Shown: positions 27,001 to 36,262 of the stretch, piece by piece
Layout of the letters: every line of letters begins with the position of its first letter
Position numbering within the stretch: the first letter of the stretch is position 1
NCBI GenBank assembly: GCA_910591455.2
Contig: OU342815.1
Span: 21,473,519 to 21,537,518 of the forward strand
Direction: 5' to 3'
Length of the DNA stretch: 64,000 bases
Source: Pholis gunnellus
Taxonomy: Eukaryota > Chordata > Actinopteri > Perciformes > Pholidae
Translations under genes and position numbers: made by a program
Notes under the pieces: model-generated
Seen by the model: only the letters and a program-made list of their open reading frames with translations
What the model was told of the DNA's origin: nothing
The model's database searches: none

Positions 27001-28574
27001 TTTCCGGGCGACTGAAGGCCTCGGTGCTGACTGCAGCTTCAGTAAGAACGGGGTTTAACCCCACAGAGTGTTTCCAGGCAACGCACAGATGTGATGTCAG
27101 GACGACACAGAATGTCACGGCATCAGCACTTTCACTCTGTCACAACACGGCGACGAGAACCAGCTATTTTCCGCTGTTTTCAGCTTATCTTTGCATACCA
27201 AGCGCATTTGCATGAAAGAAATGCAAACGCAAGAACAAAAACGATTCTAATATTCCAAAGAAGAACAAACCGTGACGAAAGAACAGAAACTGTCGCATAT
27301 GATGAGATTCAAACATGTGATTGCATCACACACACTCCGTTTCAAAGGTTTTAAAGGTTTTATGTTCAATAAATGACAAAGAATTTAAGTTTTCTCGTGT
27401 AAATGTCTTTATTGACAACATCTTTCCACAATATTAAAAGCTATTGCCACAAACAAAAATATTTAAAAAGATTATTTGTGCAAAAAAAAAAAAGACTAAG
27501 CAGTCTGTTTCCAGTAGTTTCAGGGAGGTTGTGGCAAGTCTTCTGTATTTAAAACAAAATGGTTTCTGTCATAAATGAAGTAACGTCAACGTCTTCACCA
27601 CTGCAATGTGTATAATGTGCAATGTGTAAAATGTAGCCACATGCTACAACCCGTCTCCAATTCAGCCGGCACAAACTCCAGCACCAGGACTCCCAGCGGG
27701 CTGGAAGAGCCCCGGGTCACGTTGGATTCAATCAAATAAATAAACTGTCAAAACGCACGCGGACCCTGGATGTATTATTGACTGGACGCTACAGTGACTC
27801 ACTATCGCCTCTAGAGGTACATGTGGTATTACAAGACAGGGACGGGCCGCTGCTAGCTGGTTAGCATGCTCATTTCAGTAGATATCTCTGCAACTTAATA
27901 CATAGACGTCTCCCACAAAACACCAACACTGTGACCTCTTAACATTCTGTTCATAATGTTTTAAAAAATGTTTTAAACAATAACCATATCTATCACACTG
28001 CAGCTTTAGCAGCTGTGTTTCTACCTTGTACAGCTCCATTAACAGACAGGAACAGAGAAGAATGGCGTAAAGTTAAGGATAAGTTCTCAACATCTAACTG
28101 CATTAAGTTGTTCTTTGGAGGTGAATGGATCCTCCTCACTGGAAGGTAGAGGACAAAGCTTGCATTAAGTTTACCAAACATAACATCATGTAAGGCTATA
28201 GGCCTCACATTATTATCACGTTTTACTATTGTAAACGTGGCGAATGCTGCTCTTCAAGTGGACGTAGTCGTCACCCTCTGGCTGTGTGCATTTTTCCGTG
28301 GAGTGTGAAACTCACAGCCTACAACGTCGAGACCTTTATACAGCGTATATACATTTTCCAGACTTTGATATAGCGCTCTAAACTAAATGTTGCAGGGAAA
28401 ATTCTTCAGAATTTAAACTATCAACCCTGCAAAAGTCCAAACTTTGCACCAGAGTTATCTGCAAAGAGGTTGAATAGTTTTCATTTGTTTCTGATGCACC
28501 TCAACCTGTTTTAGGAACATTATTGAATCCAGTGGCTTACTGCAAAAAGCATTCTCTCATGTAGGGCAGCCTAT

Positions 28575-28768
28575 ATGGCATCATGTTTTCTCAATTTTAG
28601 TGCCACATTAGAGGGCACCGCAATACATTTTACTCCACTGAAAGGGCGCCATGGAGGGCCCTTCAGCACGTTTTTTCCTTTGGGAGGGCACTCCAGAGGG
28701 GACTTCATCATGTTTTCTCCACTGAAAAGGAACCCTGAAGGGCACTGCATGTTTTCTCCACAGCGAGG
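28575..28768. repeat. Degenerate minisatellite (~45-bp units)
   Basis: About four imperfect units follow the pattern 'GAGGGCAC..CA.CA..TTTT', 'CTCCACTGAAA.GG'. Examples start near 28,610, 28,655, 28,695 and 28,738. The overlapping open frames on both strands follow the repeat and are not genes. Confidence 0.65.
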
Positions 28769-29119
28769 TAATTGAAAAAAAAAAACTGTATTCTGACAAT
28801 AACACATTGTTAGTGGTTCATTTTTTTTTAGAAAATGAGGCTGTTTAGCACAATCACTGAATTTAGTTCTGCTCAGCTTTCCTGCAGAACCACAGCTCGA
28901 TAAACTCGCCGTCTACCTTTACCGTCAGAACACCATCATCATTTCCTGTGCTGCCACACAGTTTCCACGACTGAGAGAAGGTGCAAAACTATAAAGGCAA
29001 GTTTCACGGTTTTTGCTGTATTCTAATAAAATTTGTTCCGTGTGAAGGTGTGTGTGTGCTCACTGGCTTTTCAGTGACTTTTTAGTCTCTTTCTGTGTAA
29101 CAGTGTGAGATACTGCAGG

Positions 29120-32100
29120 ATGACTCACTGTGTGATGGCATGGATTGTGTTGACAGTCCTCAGCCTCTGCCGGCCTGCGTGGAGTGGTGAGTATAAACAC
29201 ACTTTTTAAGGATGCGACGATAGTAGTGTTCAGTATATGGATTGACAACACTTAATGCTGTCACGTGACGAAAGATGCATGTTTGACAAACATTCTGCTG
29301 GACCTCTGCTCTGGCAACTAGAAACCCTGACCTCTATGGGGACTCAGCCAAACAGTCAGTTCGAAATGTCACTAATAATATGTGACAACAGGAGTACTTT
29401 TTTAAATATTTTCAGAAAAAACAGTACTGTACGAACACTAATGTTACACTCATGTGGTCTGGTTGAGCAGACCAGTTGTAAGAAGACACTTCTGTCCTTT
29501 AAATCTCTGATTTTAGGTGTAAAAAGCATGGAGATGTGTTGATAGGAGCCACCTGCTGTAATTCAGTATTTAATAAGCAAATGTTACAACTAAATAGTAA
29601 ACTACACTTGTACAGTACATTGTTTAAATAATACTACAACAGTTCTGGAAATATATTTTAAAGATTGATACCACTATCCGTAGGCTACAGGAAATATGTA
29701 GCTAGAGTTAGCATCTCGTTAGCTTAGCGCAACGACGGGAAACAGATAGCCTGGTTCTTTCCAAAGCTAAGAAACTCTACCATCCAGCAACTGTTAACAT
29801 GTCGTCTTGTTGGTTTGTTAGCCAAGTGCGATTCACTGTTTCTCAGGGGGTTATGTTATGGATTATTTCCTTTTTTAAGCTAAGCTAACTGGCTGCTGGC
29901 TCTATTATATTTACCACAGATGTGAGGGTGGTATTCTCATCTAACTCTTAGCAAGGAAGGAAAAAAAGCACATTTTCACATATTTTTAATAAATTGCGCT
30001 GTGTGCACATCTTGGTTCAAAACACTAGATTTTGACTAAATATGGTGGAATTGGTCTTAATCTATTGCCACTATTTAATATCTTAGAGTGGGCCCTATGG
30101 CAATTTAATGGTTTGATTCTGCAAACTGTCTTTTTAATTTTGAAATGCACTGTATTAAAGTTTAAAAGTATTGAATTCATTATTATTTAATTTAAACACA
30201 GAAATACTTGTGGGCAAGCCAATAAACGACTGTAATGTCAAACGTTAAACTGTTTGGCAGTGTTGGGTTGTTATTTTGATAGAAAATGAATGATGTAATA
30301 TTTGTCTGTATGGCCTACATCGGGGGATCACCTGGTTTCGTTCAGAGCGTGTGTGAACCGTGCAGCTTCACTGTGAGGCTGGAACTCCTGCAGAGCTGCT
30401 GGGTGCTGTCAAACCACACAGTTTCGTCTTTTAATGTCGCCATGTGTTAAACACAGGAAGTGACGCGTGGGTGTAGAGAGCTTTTAGGATTTTGTACGTC
30501 GCCTCTGGCAGAGCTGATTAATGAAAAAAACAAATTAATGAATTGTATTATTTTTTAAGTAAAAAGAAATTAGCAGCCAATGACCATTTTCCACTGTCAG
30601 CCTCTGCCTTTAAACTTTAAAGCTAGTAGTTTTAAATCTGCAGAGGTCCTGTCCTTCCTTTGTCGTTTGGATTCAGTCCATAATCATGAGGTCAAAACTC
30701 TTTGTGGACACAACTTAACTTATCTTTAAACTGTCTCCAACCAACCTTCCCTTTTTCTCTGCCAGCCGTGAAGGTAATCCAGCCCTATAGAGTGGTGAGC
30801 ACCGATGGTACGGCACAGGTCCATTGCTTCCTCCAACCCCGACCCTCCTACCACCAGACCCAACCCCCCTATGACCAGACCCAGCCTTACCCTTACCCTG
30901 ACCCCAAGGAGCTCCGTGTGACCCTGCTGAAAGGCCTCTACGGCACCCAGGAATTCTGCTCGTCCATCCTCAACTTCACAGGGCAGAGAAAACCAGGTGT
31001 GGAGAAACAAGGAGATGTAAGTCTGTGGGTGGATGGATGTTAACTTATTACAACTTTAACTAAAATGTTTGAATCTTAAAGGCCCTCAAAAACACATTTT
31101 CTATACCAGCTTGTTAATAAGAGACAGGCATCCTACATCAAAACCATTTTTTTCCCGCAAAGTTAGAGCAGTTTTGCGTATTTCATTAGAGTGAATTTCT
31201 TGGGAAGATGGTGATGTCACTTGATGCCGATTAGGCTTTTGCAACGCTTCAATCTGGTGAAAATTGCCAGAACATTGTCAATCAATTCTAAATCACACTA
31301 CACACAGTCCTGATGTTAAACAGTTAATAAATACTACATCACATAACTACATCACTACAAAACACAGCAAAGGGGCCTTCAAATTAAATGAAAAGAGTCA
31401 TAAAAGAGCCAAGAGAATATGAAAATAAAACAAGCTAAAAGAGAAGAAGACAGGTGTAAGATGATATCATCTATAGCCTTCAACATTTTAATATATGTAT
31501 TATGAACTGACCCCACCATAATCCACATCTCAGGTCAGGGGTCAATCAACCAACAGATGAAATAGAAAGAGATCCCGATATAATCACCTGATAACATGGC
31601 AAAACAATAAAAGGTCAAGCTAACATTTCTACCTTCACCTCCATCTACGGTGCATGGAGAAGGGGAGGATAAGAATAATAAAGGTCCCAAGGCGAAACGA
31701 GTTAGACTCAAATTAAAGTTGTTTTTGTTAAAGGTCAGTGGTGGACTCAGGCTTTCTGACACATCTCAATGGATGGAATTAGCAACATACAGACAGGTTT
31801 GCTAGTTCAAGATCCTTACTAGAAGTTGATGACATTGTCAGTTTGGTCTTGAGCGTGGCGTTGAAGGAAACGTGTCAAATTTGTCTTCAGAGAGCTTTTA
31901 CAAAGTGGAGGCACGAATGTGTTCAGCAAAATGTGTGTCAACATGTCCTTCTGAGATATTTTGTGTGAAGAAATTCACAATTTGGCCTGAGGGTGGCGCC
32001 AGAGTTTACACCGTCTAACAGGAGAAGGGAGCATAAATGTGCTGAGTAAACATTTTTTACAAAGAGGAGAAAAAGTCGTCTTCAATAGGCAGGAATACGG

Positions 32101-33591
32101 CATAAAAACCCCAATTCTAGGCAAATGGATTGTTACGTCTTTAATCAATAAACTGCATGCATGTGAGTGCACATGCTTCCACAGGTTGTCTCAACACAGA
32201 GAGAACACAGATAACGGGATTTATTTTATTATAAGAGGCACCCCTGTCTCACCACCTTTCTTTTCCCCCCATGTTATGTGAACCTTTGGTAATTTGGCCC
32301 TGTTTGGAATCATTTCCATACAACCACTTTGCAGCCTCCTGCTTGTTGTTGGTTTAATTGAAAGTAACATATTAACATATTATCATGATTCAAATTAAAA
32401 AAAGAGCATTTTATGATTCAGATTCTATGTGTGTTTTGGGTGCAGTGCTTTGCTCGGGTGAGGGAGGGCGCCGTGGAGGTGACGGTGTCCGGACTGAAGG
32501 CCACGGACACGGATTTGTACCGCTGTGAGATAGAGGTCTTCTACCCACCACCGTACCTGCGGCTCACTGGCAACGGCACGCTCATTCATGTCTTAGGTGA
32601 GACCCCCACACTAGACCCGCCCAGACAGTTCACACATCTTTCTGTCTCACTTTCAGTCACACTTTCCCCTTCCGTCCGTTTCCTTTGTCCACAGGCAGCT
32701 CCGACTGTCCTGTGCCGGGGGCTCAGAGGCAGATTGCAGACCAGGGTGATGATGGGGAGGATGATGAAGGTGATGAGAGGACGGCACCAGTCAGTATTCC
32801 TGTGGTTGTACTGGTGATACTTGTCGTGGTTGTCCTCCTCATCATCATCTACTTCCAGGTCAGAGCATTATTATTTTTATTGACACATTTATTTAGTATT
32901 AGTAGTAGTTATCACTGGCGGATGTTTAAAAGTTTGAATTTCAAATAGCCCACACTACCTGGACTTTAACCTAAATATCATATTGTACACGGTCAAAATC
33001 ATCACACTTGACAACACATTAGCACTGTGCAGGTTTATCTTTTTTTTTGTGTGCCAATAAACACCACGGTAGGATTTTAAAAAGTGGCTAAAGTAAAAAA
33101 TATGACCATTTAATGTTTAATTTGTTTGTTGCAGACACATATGGCCATTGGAAATGAATATTAGTTTGAGATTAGCATGATTGGCACATTAAGGGCCTTG
33201 AACTGCTTTATTGAGGCCTGGTCTTGTTTCAGTCATTTCAGCTAATGCAGTGCTTAAATGGTACAAATCTCAAAAAGAGTTGGTGTTTAATCAGATTACC
33301 ACACAGGGGGTTAACAGGGCACGACAGTAATGCCTTAATGATGCAGGCTAAATCCTTCCACGAGCTCCCAGAACTGGATTTAACTGAGTCAGCTTCTCTG
33401 CCCTCTTTGCTGTTACTCTCCCCGGTATAAAATCTAAAGAAAAAGAATATTATCACCGATTGTTTATTGCATTAAAATCTGTGCGTTGTACATTTTTGCA
33501 GGCCCTACAGTGTGAACGAGGGAGGAGGGAGATTGTCGGACCGGTGCCTGGTGTGCTTCACAAGGTGGATGCTGCTGCATTTTCATGTTAA
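29120..33591 (+). CDS. ctla4: CTLA4-like T-cell receptor of the CD28 family (five exons, 240 aa)
   Basis: Likely a cell-surface inhibitory receptor for B7 ligands on T cells. Exons: 29,120-29,186 (signal peptide), 30,766-31,016, 32,446-32,596, 32,695-32,858 and 33,502-33,591. All have GT/AG boundaries and matching phases (1,0,1,0). The V-type Ig domain carries the four family cysteines at 43, 87, 107 and 133, and the ligand loop YPPPY at 139-143 followed by NGTLIHV, close to CTLA4 MYPPPY...GNGTQIYV. GLKATDTDLYRC (122-133) matches CTLA4 GLRAMDTGLYIC. Cys161 in the stalk fits the interchain disulphide. Transmembrane segment about 193-209. N-glycosylation sequons lie at 92 and 149. Oddities: a Pro/Tyr/Gln-rich insert at 47-69, an acidic stalk (174-184), an intron inside the Ig domain, and a 29-residue tail with no tyrosine (mammalian CTLA4 has YVKM). 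The CD28-like neighbour follows 2.7 kb downstream. Family call is firm; CTLA4 orthology is probable. Confidence 0.85.
29685..29965 (+). repeat. Dispersed repeat inside CTLA4-like intron 1
   Basis: Contains GTTAGCTTAGCGCAACGACG, GGGAAACAGATAGCCTGG, 'TAAGCTAAGCTAACTGGCTG' and 'GGTATTCTCATCTAACTC'. This is a repeat widespread in fish genomes, related to the fragment at 3,385-3,490. It has no coding capacity. Confidence 0.6.
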
Positions 33592-34015
33592 AACTTTGCA
33601 TGAAACGCCCACTGAATAATCATGTTGGGCTCATCATGAGTACCATTGGTTTTGAATGGAGGGTTAGAGGATAACAGGGTCAGTATTGACCGTTTATTAA
33701 ATATCACCTCTGTTTTGATTGAGGTTTTTCTTTTTCTTTTTTTTTTACCACAGCTGTAGAAAATTACATATTTGGTGTCTGTGGATATCTTACATATTAA
33801 GTATGAAATAATGTTTACATTGTTGTAAACACAAATTGTATTAAAAAGCTGTAGCTTTGATTGAGTTATCTGAACTCTAACCAGCTAGAAGGCTTGTATG
33901 GCTAACACACTGTGTATGAATTACAAAACTGAAACGCTTGAAGTTAAACTTGGCTTAACACTCCAGCTGAGAATGCAATGCTTTGAATGATTATTCATGT
34001 TGGATATTTCCTTGG

Positions 34016-34021
34016 AATAAA
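34016..34021 (+). terminator. Polyadenylation signal, CTLA4-like gene
   Basis: AATAAA in the context CTTGGAATAAAGTTTC, 425 bp past the stop codon. It is followed by a TTTGCTTTAAATTGTAGTTT U-rich stretch. It is the first canonical hexamer after the stop. Confidence 0.65.
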
Positions 34022-34180
34022 GTTTCTTTGCTTTAAATTGTAGTTTTGTGGAAAGTATTATTTCATTTTTCTTTTTTTTCACAATTCCTCCAAGAACCAA
34101 CCACACATTTGAATAAAGTTACAAGGTGAAGATATACAAAGTGGTTCAAATGTGATAGTGGAACCTGAAGAAAAACTTGT

Positions 34181-34202
34181 GGGGGGGGGGGGGGGGGGGG
34201 GG
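34181..34202 (+). repeat. Poly-G tract (22 bp)
   Basis: Uninterrupted run of 22 G, about 160 bp beyond the CTLA4-like polyadenylation signal. Confidence 0.9.
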
Positions 34203-35382
34203 CCCATATGAGTCCATTTTCTTCCAAAGGGGTTTTTCTAACACTTGTGCACAGCCATGCAGCAAACAACAAATATATTCAAGTACAGGAACAAACTAGT
34301 GAAGAACATGACCTTGGTTTACTTAGGTTGTTTCAAGCACACAAATATTTGATTTGCATTAGAAATCGCCACATTTCGGTTTATTTATGATTCTGTGGCA
34401 TGTTTTGCTTGATCTGTTTGTCTGCAACTCACTCATTACTGCTGCCTGTCTACACCAGCACACTACTTTGAGAGTCTGCAGTCATGTGAGGTTGTAGAGA
34501 CCGCAGTACTTTGTATTATGCTAACATGACAGTTTGACATCGACAATGTTCTAATGCTGATGTTAAGCAGGAATACTGTTTACCACGTTCACCATCTTAG
34601 TTAAGTGTGTTAACATGCTAATATTTGCTAATTAGCCGTAACACATAAATGATCTAAATAGCGCTTTTATCCAAAACCACAGTGGAGAAAAAGTCAGTAC
34701 GCTTCGTCCTCTGGAGGCCATGAACGACTGTATAAAATGTTCTGAAAATCAATCCTGTAGTTGTTGAGATATAGATATAGCCTGACTGCCTAGTCAGTCT
34801 GGACCAAAGCGTTCTAATACTGACTAATACAAAGTCTTAAGGAAACAAGCAAGATTACCATAAAACAAAAGGAAAAGAAGAACAAGACCAAATTGTATCT
34901 CTCTCTCTCTAAGAAGGATCAGACCAAAGACGGACCAATCAGACAGAGAGCACGGTTCAGGCTTCTAATTCTGATTGCGTCTGTGGTTTCCATTGGTCTC
35001 ACGCAGGCACGTACACAGATTTCACAGAAACACAACCTCTGAAAAACAGGATGTGCACTGTACCGTATTACACCAGATCAAATCAAATGACTTCAAAGAA
35101 ACTTGCTGATGAAGATAATGGACGGATGCACTTACTGATGATAATCCTCAGAGCTCTCTGTCAACAGACACCTGATGTCACTGAGGTCTGAGATAACTAC
35201 TGTAGTTACATGTACTCATGCAGTTTCTTGTCCTTTACTTGAGTATTTCCATTTTATTCTATAATCACATACTTGTACTGCATCTTAGTTCAGAGGCAAA
35301 CAGTGTCCCCAGCACTGGGGTTTGCACTGGCTGAATTAGAGCTAACTGCTTGTTTTTGCACCCAGAAGTGACACAAGGCAGC

Positions 35383-35575
35383 AACCTGTCAATCACTGTG
35401 TAGCCCCGCCCTAAAGCATCCCCTGCTTTATGGTCTGTTTGACTCTAAATGGACCATCATTTACTAAATGAACATCATGCTGTATTGAAGAAGACTTGAA
35501 ACTAGCCACTGAGACCATAAACTCATGTTTACAATGTTTACTGGCATAATAAATGAAGTTTGAAAATGACTGGTC
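35383..35575 (-). repeat. Dispersed repeat, copy 2 (inverted relative to 0.5 kb)
   Basis: Reverse complement of the repeat at 460-650. The block around GCCCCGCCCTAAAGCATC and TTTATGGTCTGTTTGACTC is the best conserved. Flanks beyond the shared core differ between copies. Confidence 0.75.
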
Positions 35576-36262
35576 ACTGGGGTTTGTACTGCTAAATGAA
35601 AGTCCCTCTCTGACGGAGCTCTGCCTGCTCTCCTCTGGCTCAGTCTCCCGGCGGTCGGGAGGACGGAGAACGAAAATGCGAGTCAATTTCTCTCAAACAG
35701 GCCGTGCACCTTCAACGTAGGCATCAACCAACTTTAACACCTGGCACGGTATGAGTGGAGCTGGGCCGGTTATATACTGCAGGGCAGATGGAGAGTGATG
35801 GAGAGTCGGAACAGTGGAGCAGGCGATTGAGATTGTTCAACAAAAAACAACAACTTGTCAATTCAAACTTTTTTCTCTGAATGGAACAAATAACATTTCC
35901 TGCAGTACAGGAAGTGTTGTGATCTACAAGGTGTGATGTTCTGTCAAAAACAATGACTTTTAGTGGCCACTGAATGAGAAGTGCTCCCTACAGGAAAGAG
36001 TGCCGACCACAGAAACTACCCAAGACAGTTGAGTGTGCTACTGAGTGTGTTCAAAGTAATGACGGCCCCACAGAAACAAAGACTTACGTTAGCTCGTCAT
36101 CCAACCTCAACATTTCCTTTTTCCTGTTTAATAAAGAGCTCAGTATCAGAATGACCTGCTTGTGATTGTGATGTTAGTTAACTCTGGTGTCTTTGTTCTG
36201 TGACGGGTTGTTAGGTTCTCTGCAGTTTTTACCGCAGTGTGAGAAGGAGCCGAGACGCTGAG

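Larger units (their letters stand above)
23696..28570. other. Intergenic; no recognisable gene
   Basis: Holds a 24-bp poly-G (23,738-23,761), a (TG)n tract (24,023-24,044) and a 'TTCAAGGATCATTTATTGTC' LINE-tail-like motif near 24,145. Two opposing polyadenylation signals lie about 35 bp apart: plus AATAAA at 27,368-27,373 and minus AATAAA at 27,408-27,413. None of the open frames of 60-100 codons shows a known family or a credible exon structure. Confidence 0.6.
33592..36262. other. 3' UTR of the CTLA4-like gene and intergenic spacer
   Basis: The 3' UTR probably runs to the AATAAA at 34,016-34,021. Beyond it lie a 22-bp poly-G tract, AT-rich unique sequence and the inverted dispersed repeat at 35,383-35,575. 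No exon is recognised before the CD28-like signal-peptide exon. Confidence 0.6.

Noticed and set aside
33730..33775. Alternative last exon of the CTLA4-like gene after a strong pyrimidine tract ending CCACAG
   Set aside because: Joining it to the in-phase donor in exon 5 gives Leu then an immediate stop, adding no motif. The simpler five-exon model was kept.
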